DNA of 64,000 bases. It comes from WHSW01 sp963828755. Its GTDB lineage: Bacteria > Actinomycetota > Thermoleophilia > Solirubrobacterales > 70-9. Below are positions 8,291 to 17,196 of the stretch, one piece after another. The notes below the pieces were generated by a model. It searched no databases, was not told where the DNA came from, and saw only the letters and a program-made list of their open reading frames with translations. Made by a program: the position numbers and the translations under genes. Each line of letters begins with the position of its first letter. Within the stretch, counting starts at the first letter, position 1. The stretch is taken from assembly GCA_963828755.1 (NCBI GenBank), contig CAWHFY010000013.1:124001-188000 (forward strand). Reading direction: 5' to 3'.

Positions 8291-9125
8291 GTGAGGCAGC
8301 GGATTTCCGTGCGGGCGTGGGTGGCTGTCGCGGTCGCGGCGGTGGCGGGGATGTTGCTCGCCGGGCCCGCGAGCGCGGACAAGCGCTACCGCGACGACGT
8401 CTTCAAGAAGGTCAAGGTCCAACGCGACCTCGTCTACGGCACCGGACTGGTCAACGCCCAGCCCGTGGACCTGAGGCTCGACCTCTACACGCCGAAGGGC
8501 GACGAGGTCAAGAAGCGGCCGGTGGCGATCTGGGTCCACGGCGGCGGCTTCAGCTCCGGGGACAAGGTGTCGGGCCCGGCCCCGATCCTCGCCAAGGAAT
8601 TCGCCCGCAAGGGCTACGTCAGCGCCTCGGATCGATTACCGGCTGCTCGCGACCGGCCCCTGCAGCGGCGCCACGGTCGCCGAGTGCTACGGCACCGCGG
8701 TCGAGGCCGTCCATGACGCCCAGGGGGCGATGGCTACATCCGCGCCAACGCGAAGCGCTTCGGCGTCGACAAGAAGCGGACCACGATCGACGGCGAGTCG
8801 GCGGGCGCGATCAGGCGACCGGGTCCGCGTCGTCGAGGGCGACCCGGGCGAGGCAGCGCCGCGCCTCGTCCGCGGTCGGTGGTGAGGCCTTCTCGTCGAT
8901 CTTCGGCGGCCTGCCTGAGGCTGATCGTGAACCGACAGCGCGCGGGGATCGTTCGACGCGACGATGACTCGGTGGTACCGTCCGACTGGTCGAACCAGAC
9001 CGCGACAAGCTGATCGCCCACGGATCACCCACGGTTGACGATCTTCTCGGGGACGTCCAGTCCCGTTCGATCAGTACGGGGACGGATCGAGAAGCGGTCG
9101 GCGAAGTTCCTCTACGAGGCCCTGA
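8291..9125 (+). pseudogene. Secreted alpha/beta-hydrolase (esterase/lipase), broken by several frameshifts
   Basis: An AAGGAGG site at 8281-8287 precedes a GTG start. The N-terminus is a signal peptide (VRQRISVRAW, then a hydrophobic run ending AGPASA). The oxyanion-hole motif WVHGGGFSSGD follows, then the frame breaks near 8629 (extra G) and again near 8731 (missing G). Reading across the breaks restores IDYRLLATGPC, GYIRANAKRFGVDKK and the nucleophile elbow GESAG at 8792-8806. Further downstream AVGGEAFSSIFGGLPE, DDSVVP-DWSNQT and RIEKRSAKFLYEAL are recoverable in other frames. At least five indels are needed. It could be a decayed gene or a poorly sequenced intact one; the many indels elsewhere in the window favour the latter. 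No intact product can be made as written. Confidence 0.75.
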
Positions 9126-9127
9126 CC

Positions 9128-9913
9128 TCAAGCACGCGAGGGCTGACTCCGGCCGCCACAGAGCGTCGCGAAAGGCCTGGCGTAGAGCGCCGGCGGCGCG
9201 GCGATCACGGTGCCGTTGCCGAGCTCACCGACGATCGCCCCGGCCTCGGCGGCGATCAGGGCGCCGGCGGCGAGGTCCCAGTGGTTGAGACCTTCCTCGT
9301 AGTAGGCGTCGACGCGCGCGCAGGCGACCGAGCAGAGGTCGACCGCGGCGGCGCCCATCCGGCGGATGTCGCGGATCGAGCCGATCAGTCGCGCGAGCAC
9401 CTCGGCCTGCTCGACGCCGGCGCGCGGGTCGTAGCCGAAGCCCGTCGCGACCAGGTTGGCGCGAGCCGGTCCTCGCCCGAGACCGCGATCGCTTCGCCGT
9501 TGCGGGTCGCGCCGCGGCCGCGCACGGCGCTGAAGCACTCCGCGTGGATCGGGTCGTGGACGACGCCGACAGCCACCTCGCCGTCGATCTCGACCGCGAT
9601 CGAGACCCCGTAGCCGGGATGTCCGTACAGGTAGTTGGTCGTGCCGTCGATCGGGTCGATGACCCACCGCACGCCGGTGCTCGACTGCGGCGTTCGCCCC
9701 CTCCTCCGAGAGGATGCCGTCGCCGGGTCGCGCGGCGTGAATCCCGTCGACGATCAACCGTTCGCACGCGACGTCGACCTCGGACACCATGTCGGTCGAC
9801 GACGACTTCGTGCGCACGTCGGCGCGCGGCTCCCGAAGCCGGGTCAGGGAGAGGGCAGCGGCCTCGCCGGCGAGGCGCTCGGCGAGCGCCAAAAGCCCCT
9901 CGAGGTCGGTCAC
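9128..9913 (-). CDS. Inositol monophosphatase family protein, two compensating frameshifts
   Basis: The start is GTG at 9913 and the total span of 262 codons is normal for the family. The N-terminal third (TDLEGLLALAERLAGEAAAL, DMVSEVDVACERLI, ILSEEGANAAVEH) and the C-terminal third (ANLVATGFGYDPRAG, GLNHWDLAAGALIAAEAG) are in one frame. The central segment holding the metal motif WVIDPIDGTTNYLYGHPGYG is in another frame between roughly 9470 and 9690. Two single-base indels cancel. The Asp/Ile/Asp metal ligands and the WDxAAG motif are present, so the protein is probably functional in the organism. It would dephosphorylate inositol phosphates or related sugar phosphates. Confidence 0.82.
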   Translation of the reverse strand: MTDLEGLLALAERLAGEAAALSLTRLREPRADVRTKSSSTDMVSEVDVACERLIVDGIHAARPGDGILSEEGANAAVEHRRAVGHRPDRRHDQLPVRTSRLRGLDRGRDRRRGGCRRRPRPDPRGVLQRRARPRRDPQRRSDRGLGRGPARANLVATGFGYDPRAGVEQAEVLARLIGSIRDIRRMGAAAVDLCSVACARVDAYYEEGLNHWDLAAGALIAAEAGAIVGELGNGTVIAAPPALYARPFATLCGGRSQPSRA

Positions 9914-10109
9914 GCCGCGAGTCCCGGATCGAGGCCGCGCGCGCCAGGCGCGCTCGCGGTGCGGACGAAGTGCTCGCAGCGAACCAGCGCGCCCGTCGAT
10001 CCGGAGGTCCTCCCAGACCTCGCCCAGCGCGACTTCGACAGGCGAGCCCTACTCGCGCGGCCGACAGCTCGAGCCCTTCCTTGATCGCCTGCTGCGGGTC
10101 ATCGTCCAT
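9910..10109 (-). CDS. Small hypothetical protein upstream of the inositol phosphatase (frameshifted)
   Basis: An ATG at 10109 begins MDDDPQQAIKEGLELSAAR. Further along, EVALGEVWEDLRIDGR and then LVRCEHFVRTASAPGARG are read in other frames, ending at a TGA (9910-9912) that overlaps the GTG of the phosphatase as GTGA. The 200-base span is not a multiple of three, so at least one net indel is required to make the roughly 66-residue protein. I do not recognise the family. The coupling of its stop to the phosphatase start is the main support for it being a real gene. Confidence 0.45.
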
Positions 10110-10174
10110 CGCGGCAGTATCGCCCGCGACCGGCGATCGCGCGATCACGAGCGCCGTTGCTAAGGTCGGCGGCG

Positions 10175-11281
10175 ATGGCCTCCGACACGATCAGCTTCGC
10201 CCGCGGCGCCCCGAGCGCCGACATTCTCCCCGTCGACGCGGTCCGCGAGGCGAGTGCGAAGTCGCTGGCCGACGACTGGGAGCGGGCGCTCTCGTACGGC
10301 ACCGGCATCGGCCACCCGGACCTCTGCGCATGGGTGGCGCGCGAGTTCCATCGGATCGAGCCCGAGCAGGTGATGTTCACGAACGGCTCGATGGAAGCGG
10401 CGGCGCTGCTGTTCCGCTACATGATCGAGCCGGGCGACCGGGTGATCGTCGAGCAGCCCTCCTATGACCGCACGCTGCTGCTGCTCGGGCGCACCGGCGC
10501 CGAGATCGTCGGCGTCCCGCTCGAGGACGACGGGCTCGACATCGCCGCGTTCGAGACGGCGCTCGCAGGCGGCCCGGTGAAGCTCGCCCACGTGATCCCG
10601 AACTTCCACAACCCGGCCGGGTGCACGCTCTCGGCCGCCAAGCGCAACCGCCTGGTCGAGCTTGCCGCCGAGCACGACTTCTGGATCTTCGAGGACGACC
10701 CCTACCGGCTGGTCAGGTTCGGCGACGACGAGCTGCCGCCGACGATGCTCGCCAGCGACGACTCCGGTCACGTGATCCACGCCTCGTCGTTCTCCAAGAC
10801 GGTGAGCCCCGGGGTCCGGGTCGGCTATCTCGCCGGGCCCGCGGAGCAGATCAAGACGCTCGCGAAGCGCGGCTCCGAGCACTACATCTCGCCGAACATG
10901 CTCGCCGAGTCCATGGTGCTCGAGCTGTGTCGCTCGGGCGCCCTGGATCGCAACATCGAGTTCGTCAATCGAGCGCTCGCCGAGCGCCGCGACGCACTGG
11001 TGGGGGCGCTGCGCGAGCAGCTCCCGGAGGCGCGGTTCGTGGTTCCGGGCGGTGGCTACTTCCTCTGGCTCGACCTCCCCGACGATTACGACACGGTCGC
11101 CGCGCTCGACGCCGCGAAGGGCGAGGGCGTCGCGTTCGTCGCCGGGCCCGACTTCCTGCTCGAGGGCGGGCGCTCGAGCCTGCGCCTCTCGTTCGCCAGC
11201 GTCCCGGCGGATCGCGTCGCCGAGGGAGTCGAGCGCCTCGCCCGCGCGCTCGAGTCCGTGCGCGCCTCGAGCGCGGCCTAA
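10175..11281 (+). CDS. PLP-dependent aminotransferase, class I/II (aminoadipate/MocR-C-like)
   Basis: 368 residues from ATG 10175 (MASDTISFARGAPSADILP); a 6-residue longer start is less family-like. Fold type I motifs are in order: TGIGHPDLCAWVA, the IPNFHNPAG loop at about 141-149, EDDPYRLVRF near 173 with the PLP-N1 Asp, and HASSFSKTVSPGVRVGY with the Schiff-base Lys at about 208. The C-terminal domain ends SSLRLSFASVPADRVAEGV, with the carboxylate-binding Arg. No GntR DNA-binding domain is attached. Such enzymes transaminate 2-aminoadipate, valine or aromatic amino acids. The specific substrate is unknown. Confidence 0.9.
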   Translation: MASDTISFARGAPSADILPVDAVREASAKSLADDWERALSYGTGIGHPDLCAWVAREFHRIEPEQVMFTNGSMEAAALLFRYMIEPGDRVIVEQPSYDRTLLLLGRTGAEIVGVPLEDDGLDIAAFETALAGGPVKLAHVIPNFHNPAGCTLSAAKRNRLVELAAEHDFWIFEDDPYRLVRFGDDELPPTMLASDDSGHVIHASSFSKTVSPGVRVGYLAGPAEQIKTLAKRGSEHYISPNMLAESMVLELCRSGALDRNIEFVNRALAERRDALVGALREQLPEARFVVPGGGYFLWLDLPDDYDTVAALDAAKGEGVAFVAGPDFLLEGGRSSLRLSFASVPADRVAEGVERLARALESVRASSAA

Positions 11282-11289
11282 CCCCGCCA

Positions 11290-11887
11290 TTGGGACGGTC
11301 GATCGAGATCCCGACGTCGATCGCCGGGCGATCGACCGTGCTGCGGCCACTGGCTGAGCGCGACCTCGCCGCCTACGCCGCGGCGTTTGCTGCCGAGCCG
11401 GCGCTGGGCACGGCGCTCGGCTCGGAGACCGACCCCGATGCGGACTCGCTGCGCCGGCGCCCGCAGCTGGTCGCCGAGGGCGCTGCCGCGGGGGACTTCA
11501 TCGAGCTCGCGATCGCCGATCCGGCCGACGACCGGCTGCTTGGCTCGGTCACTCTGCACTCGTTCTCGTGGCGCCACCAACGCGCTGAGGTCGGTTTCTG
11601 GCTCGCGTCCGGGGCACGCGGGCGCGGGCTCGCGACCGAGGCGATCGGAAACGCCGTGGACTGGGCGTTCGCCGCGAACGACCTCCACCGGGTCGAGATG
11701 ACCACCGCGCCGGGGCTCGTCCACGAGGGCAAGGTGATGGCGCTCGCCGAGCGGCTCGGCTTCCGTCGAGAGGGGTTGCTGCGACAGCGGAACTTCGAGC
11801 GCGGCACGGCGCCTCGACGTGATCATGCTCGCGGTCCTGCACCCGGACTGGATCTGGCCCATCTCAGGACTTTCCCCACAAACTTAG
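11290..11887 (+). CDS. GNAT family N-acetyltransferase (RimJ/RimL-like), one frameshift near the C-terminus
   Basis: The likely start is TTG 11290, nine bases after the aminotransferase stop, giving MGRSIEIPTSIAGRSTVLRP. The RimJ/L-type fold is shown by TVLRPLAERDLAAYAAAF, AEVGFWLASGARGRGLATEA (acetyl-CoA loop) and EGKVMALAERLGFRREGLLR. After NFERG the frame is lost by one extra G in a GG at about 11806; removing it gives RLDVIMLAVLHPDWIWP and a TAG at 11885. The corrected product is about 198 residues. It would acetylate an alpha- or side-chain amine. The target is unknown. Confidence 0.8.
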
Positions 11888-11983
11888 TAGACAATCCTGT
11901 TAGGCTGCGTTTACGAGTTCGGAACAAACTCCGGACCCAGAGGCTCCAGCCTTTGGTTGCAGACCCTGACGAGGAGGTGGTGA

Positions 11984-12208
11984 ATGAGTCCGGTGAGGAT
12001 CATCGAAGGCAGTAGAAAGCTCGATCCCGTGAGCGAGCGCAACCTGGCGGAGCGCCGGTTCGCCGCCCTGGCCGCGGCCGTTCGCGAGCACGAGGCGAAC
12101 GTGCGCAGGCGCGAGTTCCAGATGCGCCCCCAGGATCAGGCGCTATACCGGCGGCTGCGCCAGATCTGTGGTCCCGACGAGGCGCTCGCGCCCCGCCAGA
12201 TCGCCTAG
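11984..12208 (+). CDS. Small charged protein of unknown function (74 aa)
   Basis: A strong AGGAGG at 11972-11977, six bases before the ATG, supports translation. The protein is soluble and rich in Arg and Glu (SERNLAERRFAALAAAVREH, REFQMRPQDQALYRRL) and looks mostly helical. I do not recognise a domain. It ends with TAG immediately followed by the TAG of the convergent DtxR-type gene. The 96 bases upstream are AT-richer than the neighbourhood and contain TAGACA and TTACGA spaced 17 bases apart, a weak promoter candidate, so it is probably transcribed on its own. Confidence 0.55.
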   Translation: MSPVRIIEGSRKLDPVSERNLAERRFAALAAAVREHEANVRRREFQMRPQDQALYRRLRQICGPDEALAPRQIA

Positions 12209-12922
12209 CTAGCGGCCGTAACGGTCGGTGGAGAGCACCAGCGCCTCGGGCAACGGGGCGCGCGGTGCGGGGGCCGGCTCCGCGCGCACCGAGACCGTCT
12301 CGGCGACGCTGCGCGACACCGCGTGGCGACCATCGCCCGAGACGACGACGATCTCGTCATCGCCCGAGCTCTCGAGCTGGCCGTCCAGCCCGGGGTGCAG
12401 GCCGCTCTCTTTGAGGTAGTGCAAGAGCTCCTCGGCCTCGTTCTCGAAGCGCAGCACCGTGACCTCGGCGCCGGGCTCGACGTCGGCGAGCAGCACGCCG
12501 TTCTCGCGCGCCCCCTCGACGAGCGGGTGGCCGTGGGGACAGGTCGTCGCGTCGCCGATCGCCGCGAGCATCCGCTCCTCGAGCACCGGCGACATCGCGT
12601 GCTCGAGCCGCTCGGCCTCCTCGTGAACCTCGTCCCACGGGATCCCGAGCACGTCGGTGAGGAAGCGCTCGATCAGGCGGTGGCGACGGACGATCGCCTG
12701 CGCGTGGTCGCGACCCTCGTCGGTGAAGCCGAGAGATTTGTCGTCGGCGCGACTGACGTACCCGTCGCGCTCGAGCCGGCCGATCATCTCGTGCACGGTC
12801 GGGGGTGAGAGCTGCATTGCCCGGGCGATGTTCGCCCCGGTGATCGGCAGCCCGGCCTCCTCGAGCCAAAACATGATCTGGAGGTACTCCTCCTCCGCAA
12901 CGGTGGCGTGATCCTGAGCCAT
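12209..12922 (-). CDS. DtxR/MntR-family metal-dependent transcriptional regulator
   Basis: 237 residues. The N-terminal winged helix (EEEYLQIMFWLEEAGLPITG, ARAMQLSPPTVHEMIGRLER) is the DtxR type. The metal-binding dimerisation domain contains HRLIERFL, HEEAERLEHAMS and CPHGHPL, which carry the expected His, Glu and Cys ligands. A C-terminal FeoA/SH3-like domain (NGVLLADVEPGAEVTVLRF) follows, then a proline-rich tail. Relatives are Fe(II)- or Mn(II)-activated repressors of metal uptake genes, such as IdeR and MntR. No metal transporter is adjacent, so the target genes lie elsewhere, and the metal cannot be assigned from sequence alone. Confidence 0.9.
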   Translation of the reverse strand: MAQDHATVAEEEYLQIMFWLEEAGLPITGANIARAMQLSPPTVHEMIGRLERDGYVSRADDKSLGFTDEGRDHAQAIVRRHRLIERFLTDVLGIPWDEVHEEAERLEHAMSPVLEERMLAAIGDATTCPHGHPLVEGARENGVLLADVEPGAEVTVLRFENEAEELLHYLKESGLHPGLDGQLESSGDDEIVVVSGDGRHAVSRSVAETVSVRAEPAPAPRAPLPEALVLSTDRYGR

Positions 12923-13066
12923 CGGTCGATCTTAGCCGTCGCCCGCTGCGGGCCTCCTGCGAGGATGTGGCGGTTCGATCCGATCCCGTACTGGCGCTGC
13001 GGCGACGAGGCGCTCGCGCCCGCTTCGGCGTCGCGCCGGCCTCGCGACACCAGCCGCCGACGAGCG

Positions 13067-13879
13067 TCAGCGCATCGCAAGCGTCGAGATCACGGCTTCA
13101 TAGAACCCGTCACCCATCGAGCCCTCGGTGACCGAGGCGTTCGGAAACCGCGCCAGCGCCTCGCGCAGGGCCTCGTCACGCTCGGGCCCGTTGGCGACCG
13201 CGAAGAAGCGCCCAACGGCGACGGCCGATTCGAGGTCCTCGATCGAATCGCCGATCGCGATGCAGTCCTCGGGCGCGTAGCCACGCGCGGCGACGTGGAA
13301 GGCGACGCCCTTCGCCTTGCTCGCCCCGCCCGGCACCAGGTGGTAGGCGTGGGCGCGGCCCTCGACCGCCTCCATGCGCCGCCCGATCGCGCCGTTATCG
13401 AGAAAGCGCAGGTCCTCGTGGCCGGCGGTGCGGATCAGCTCGTTCGCCTCGTCGACGTCGACCTTGCCCCGCATCAGCAGCGAGAGCTCGCGGCCCGTGT
13501 GCCAGGGCGCGTGCCACTCGAGCCGCCCGTCGAAGTGCTCGAACAGCATTTGGGGAATCCCGGCGGCGACCAGCCGCTCTGCCGGGACGCCGTCCTCGTT
13601 GGGCACCCAGTCGCCGGTCAGGTAGGTGCGCTCATCGTCGATCATCACCCCGCAGCCAGCCTCGTAGATGTAGGAGCTCTGGCCGAGCAGGCGGGCGTCG
13701 GAACGGACGGTCGACTCGCGCCGCCCGGACATGATCACGACCTCGACCCCGGCCCGGTGACACGCCTCGAGCCCGCGCGCCTGCATGATCGAGAAGTTCC
13801 CGTCGGGGTCGCGAAACAGCGAGCCGCGCGGCCCGAGCAGGGTGCCGTCGAGGTCGGTGTAGACACAGCTGAGGCCCAT
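13067..13879 (-). CDS. HAD-superfamily phosphatase, Cof/mannosyl-3-phosphoglycerate phosphatase-like
   Basis: 270 residues. Motif I TDLDGTLL carries Asp9 and Asp11; motif II is VVIMSGRRES; a Lys in GGASKAKGVAF is motif III; motif IV is CIAIGDSIEDLESA. A large type-IIB cap lies between motifs II and III (about residues 80-190). The architecture fits Cof-type and sugar-phosphate phosphatases such as MPGP or sucrose-phosphate phosphatase. The substrate is not assigned. It is divergent from folP, with only about 23 bases between starts. Confidence 0.87.
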   Translation of the reverse strand: MGLSCVYTDLDGTLLGPRGSLFRDPDGNFSIMQARGLEACHRAGVEVVIMSGRRESTVRSDARLLGQSSYIYEAGCGVMIDDERTYLTGDWVPNEDGVPAERLVAAGIPQMLFEHFDGRLEWHAPWHTGRELSLLMRGKVDVDEANELIRTAGHEDLRFLDNGAIGRRMEAVEGRAHAYHLVPGGASKAKGVAFHVAARGYAPEDCIAIGDSIEDLESAVAVGRFFAVANGPERDEALREALARFPNASVTEGSMGDGFYEAVISTLAMR

Positions 13880-13902
13880 CGGGCCGTCTAACTTAGACGG
13901 CG

Positions 13903-14806
13903 GTGAGCAGCTGGCGAATCTCTGGGCGCACGATCGACTTCGGTCCGCCGCTCGCGGCGGGGATCGTCAACGTCACCGACGACTCGTTCTACGAGGGCGC
14001 TCGAAGCGGCACGCCCGAGGCCGCGATCGACGACGGCCTGGCGCTCGTCGAATCCGGCTTCGACCTGCTCGACGTAGGGGCGCTCGCCGCCCGCAGCGGC
14101 CCGCCGGTCTCGGCGGCCGACGAAGCGTCGCGCCTCGTCCCCGCCATCGCGGGCCTCACCGCCTCCCTGCGCCGACGGGTCGAAACCGTTGCGCTGTCTG
14201 GCGAAATCAACCCGTCGGCGTCCGTGGGGGTTCCCGATCGTCGCCGACACGTTCTCGCCCGAGGTGGCGGCGCTCGCCCTCGAAGCCGGGGCCGCGGCGA
14301 TCAACGACGTCGGCGGCGGGGAGGACGCGATGCTCGAGCTGATCGCCGAGCGCGACTGTGGCTACGTGTTGATGCACATCGAGGGCCCGCCACGGGTCGA
14401 CCGCCCCCCGCCCGCGTACGGGGACGTCGTCGACCATCTCGGCGAGTGGTTCACGGACCGGCTTGAGCGCGGCGCGGCGCTCGGCGTCGACCCCGAGCAG
14501 GTCGCGCTCGACCCCGGCCTCGATTTCGACCTGAGCACGGACGACGACGTCGAGATCCTGCATCGCCTCGGGGAGCTGCGCTCGCTCGGGCGCCCGCTGT
14601 TCGTTGCGCTCTCGCGCAAGGACTTCCTCGGAGCCGTCGCCGCGGGTTCGTGGGATGGGCGCCTGGCCGCCGAGCAGCGCGGGCCGGCGACGCTGGCGGC
14701 GACCGCGCTCGCCATCGACTCCGGCGCCGAGATGCTGCGCCTCCATGACGTCGAGGCGCTCGACGCGATGCGAACCGCGGCCGCGATCGTCGAGGCGCGC
14801 GCGTAG
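13903..14806 (+). CDS. folP: Dihydropteroate synthase, one frameshift, with an inserted palindromic repeat
   Basis: The start is GTG 13903. The pterin/PABA TIM barrel is recognised by GIVNVTDDSFYEG (usually NVTPDSF), INDVGGGEDAMLELIAERDC, LDPGLDFDLSTDDDVEIL and SRKDFLGAV, with the conserved Lys of SRK. The product condenses PABA with hydroxymethyl-dihydropterin pyrophosphate in folate synthesis. An extra C in the CCC at about 14230 breaks the frame; deleting it joins SVGVP to IVADTFSPEVAALAL, giving 300 residues. Just before this, residues about 90-105 (RRVETVALSGEINPS) are encoded by a 48-bp repeat (14170-14217) and look like an insertion between the second and third barrel strands. The downstream helicase starts inside the folP stop codon. 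Confidence 0.88.
14170..14217 (+). repeat. 48-bp palindromic element, copy 1 (inside folP)
   Basis: This segment matches the reverse strand of 46332-46379 at 42 of 48 positions by my alignment. It is bounded by arms CGACGGGTCGA and TCAACCCGTCG, which can pair with one mismatch around a loop of about 23 bases containing CGTTGC and TCTGGCG. In folP it is translated as RRVETVALSGEINPS, a stretch that interrupts the usual alignment of dihydropteroate synthases. Confidence 0.65.
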
Positions 14807-17163
14807 TGGAGCTCCTCGACGCTCCGCCTGTCGCGTGGGAGCGGCTGCTCGAGGCCGGTGAGGTCGATGAACGGCTGGTCGCAACCAGCGTCACCCAACC
14901 GCGCGACGCCCACACCGTGCCGACCCCGGAGCTCACGCCCGACCTCGTCTCGGCGCTGCTGCGCGCGGGGATCACAGGCCTGTACTCGCACCAGGTCGCG
15001 GCGCTCGAGGCCGCCCAGCGCGGGGATGTGATCGTGACCAGTGGCACCGCCTCCGGCAAGTCGATGTCGTTCAACCTTCCCGTGCTGGACGCGATCGCCG
15101 CCGACCCGAAGACGAGGGCGCTCTACATCTACCCGACCAAAGCGCTTGCGCAGGACCAGGCGCGAAAGCTCGCCGAGCTCGGCCTGCCGCAGCTGCGCCA
15201 AGCGATCTACGACGGCGACACGCCGCGCGACGATCGCCCTGGGATCCGGCGGCGCTCGAACCTGGTGCTCACCAACCCGGACATGCTCAACATGGCGGTG
15301 CTGTCTCACCACCAGCGCTGGGGAGACTTCCTCACCAACCTGCGCTTCGTGGTCATCGACGAGGCCCACACCTACCGCGGGGTGTTCGGCTCGCACGTCG
15401 CCAACGTGCTGCGGCGGCTGCAGCGGGTCGCCCGCGTCTACGGGTCCGAGCCGCGCTTCATCTGCGCCTCGGCGACGATCGCCAACCCGCTGGAGCTCGC
15501 GCGCGCGCTCACCGGGCGCCCGTTCGCGATCGTCGACTCCGACGGCGCGCCCAGCGCCCGCCGGCGGATCGCGATCTGGAACCCGCCGGTGATCGACCCA
15601 CTCTCGATGACCCGGCGCTCGGTCCTCTCCGAGACCGCGGAGCTGCTCGCCGACCTCGTCGTCAACGGGGCGCGCACCATCTGCTTCCTGCGCAGCCGCC
15701 GCGGCATCGAGCTGATCCAGCGGTTCACCCGCATGCGGCTCGAGGAGCTCGGGGAGCCAGCGCTCGCCGCTCGGATCGCCCCCTACCGGGCCGGCTACAC
15801 GCCCCAGCAGCGACGCGAGATCGAGGCGAAGCTCGCCCGTGGCGAGCTGCTCGGGGTCGTCGCCACCGACGCGCTCGAGCTCGGGATCGACATCGGCGAG
15901 CTCGACGCCGCGATCTGCGCGACCTTCCCAGGCACGATCGCCAGCCTCCGCCAGATGTGGGGCCGCGCCGGCCGGCGACGCGAGGGGATCGCCATCTACG
16001 TCGCCGGCCAGGACGCACTCGACCAGTTCTTCTGTCGCCACCCCGATGAGTTCCTCGGCCGCCCGGTCGAAGCAGCGATCCTCGACCACACCAACGAGCG
16101 GATCCAGACCGCGCACCTACTCGCCGCGGCTCATGAGGCGCCGCTCGGCGGCACGGCGAGTCAGCCCGGAGGCGCCGACGACGAGATCCTCGGCGACCGC
16201 TGGCGCGAGCGCGCCGACCAGCTCGTCGGCGCCGGCCAGCTGCGGCTGTCCCGCGACGGCCGCTATCTGCCGCGCGGCACCGGCTTTCCGGCCGGCGAGA
16301 TCTCGCTGCGCTCCGCGTCGCTCGACTCCGTCGCAGTGGTCGAGCGCTCCTCGGGCGAGCTGCTCGGCCAGGTCGAGGCAGAGAGGGCGTTCTCCACCGT
16401 CCACCCGGGGGCCGTGTATCTGCACCTCGGTCGCTCGTATGAGGTCGGAGAGCTCGATGTCGAGGGCAGGCGAGCGATCGTCGAGCCATTTGACGGCGAC
16501 TGGTACACCCAGCCGCGCAAGGAGACGATGGTTTACATCGAGGGCGCCGACGACTCGCGGACGATCGGGATCGGCGCCGACGCGGTCGAGCTCACCTTCG
16601 GCGAGGTGTCGGTCACCGAGCAGGTGATCGCCTATCAGCGCAAGAGCCTCAGCGACCACAAGGTGATCGATATGGTCGCGCTCGACCTGCCGGAGCAGAA
16701 CTTCCCGACTCAGGCGCTCTGGTACGTGCTGCCCGATGCGCTCGCCGGGCCGGATGCGTTCGAGCCCGACGTCCAGCTCGGCGCGCTGCACGCCAGCGAG
16801 CACTCGCAGATTGCGGTCCTGCCGCTACTGGCGATGTGCGACCGCTGGGACATCGGCGGGCTGTCCACCAACATTCACTTTCAGACCGGCCTGCCGACCA
16901 TCTTCATCTACGACGGCCACCCGGGCGGGGTCGGGATCGCCCGTCGCGGCTACGACGAGTTCGAGCGGTTGGTCGTCGACGCCGCGCGGCTCGTCGGCGA
17001 GTGCCCGTGCGAGGCGGGCTGCCCGTCGTGCGTACAGAGCCCGAAGTGCGGCAACCTCAACGAGCCGCTGCACAAAGCGGGGGCGCTCGAGCTGATGGAG
17101 GCGATCATCAACCTGATCGCGGCGCAGCGCCGGCCCGTTGATGAGCGCGCCACCGGGGGGTAG
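14806..17163 (+). CDS. DEAD/DEAH-box helicase with C-terminal DUF1998 and cysteine cluster (MrfA-like)
   Basis: 785 residues; the GTG start shares one base with the folP TAG. Motif I is TSGTASGKS (Lys about 85), motif II is DEAH at 185-188, motif III is CASATIANP, and the second RecA lobe shows DALELGIDIGELDAAI and WGRAGRR. The C-terminal region is the DUF1998 type, with GGVGIARRGYDEF and five cysteines at about 733, 735, 739, 742 and 748 (ECPCEAGCPSCVQSPKCGN), a likely metal site. Bacillus MrfA, which has this architecture, is a 3'-5' helicase acting in mitomycin adduct repair. A role in DNA damage repair is inferred. Translational coupling with folP suggests one operon. Confidence 0.9.
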   Translation: MELLDAPPVAWERLLEAGEVDERLVATSVTQPRDAHTVPTPELTPDLVSALLRAGITGLYSHQVAALEAAQRGDVIVTSGTASGKSMSFNLPVLDAIAADPKTRALYIYPTKALAQDQARKLAELGLPQLRQAIYDGDTPRDDRPGIRRRSNLVLTNPDMLNMAVLSHHQRWGDFLTNLRFVVIDEAHTYRGVFGSHVANVLRRLQRVARVYGSEPRFICASATIANPLELARALTGRPFAIVDSDGAPSARRRIAIWNPPVIDPLSMTRRSVLSETAELLADLVVNGARTICFLRSRRGIELIQRFTRMRLEELGEPALAARIAPYRAGYTPQQRREIEAKLARGELLGVVATDALELGIDIGELDAAICATFPGTIASLRQMWGRAGRRREGIAIYVAGQDALDQFFCRHPDEFLGRPVEAAILDHTNERIQTAHLLAAAHEAPLGGTASQPGGADDEILGDRWRERADQLVGAGQLRLSRDGRYLPRGTGFPAGEISLRSASLDSVAVVERSSGELLGQVEAERAFSTVHPGAVYLHLGRSYEVGELDVEGRRAIVEPFDGDWYTQPRKETMVYIEGADDSRTIGIGADAVELTFGEVSVTEQVIAYQRKSLSDHKVIDMVALDLPEQNFPTQALWYVLPDALAGPDAFEPDVQLGALHASEHSQIAVLPLLAMCDRWDIGGLSTNIHFQTGLPTIFIYDGHPGGVGIARRGYDEFERLVVDAARLVGECPCEAGCPSCVQSPKCGNLNEPLHKAGALELMEAIINLIAAQRRPVDERATGG

Positions 17164-17196
17164 GTAGCGCTGCGAGAGGTTCGCTGAGCGACGCGG

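Noticed and set aside
7351..8967. A 538-residue fusion of SucD with a C-terminal extension
   Set aside because: The extension reads the esterase gene in the wrong frame and is low-complexity. SucD ends normally at about residue 290, so a lost stop codon is the simpler explanation.
12950..13060. Possible tRNA around GGTTCGATCC
   Set aside because: The T-loop-like string has no matching acceptor, anticodon or D arms. Only the tRNA-Phe at 18052 folds properly.
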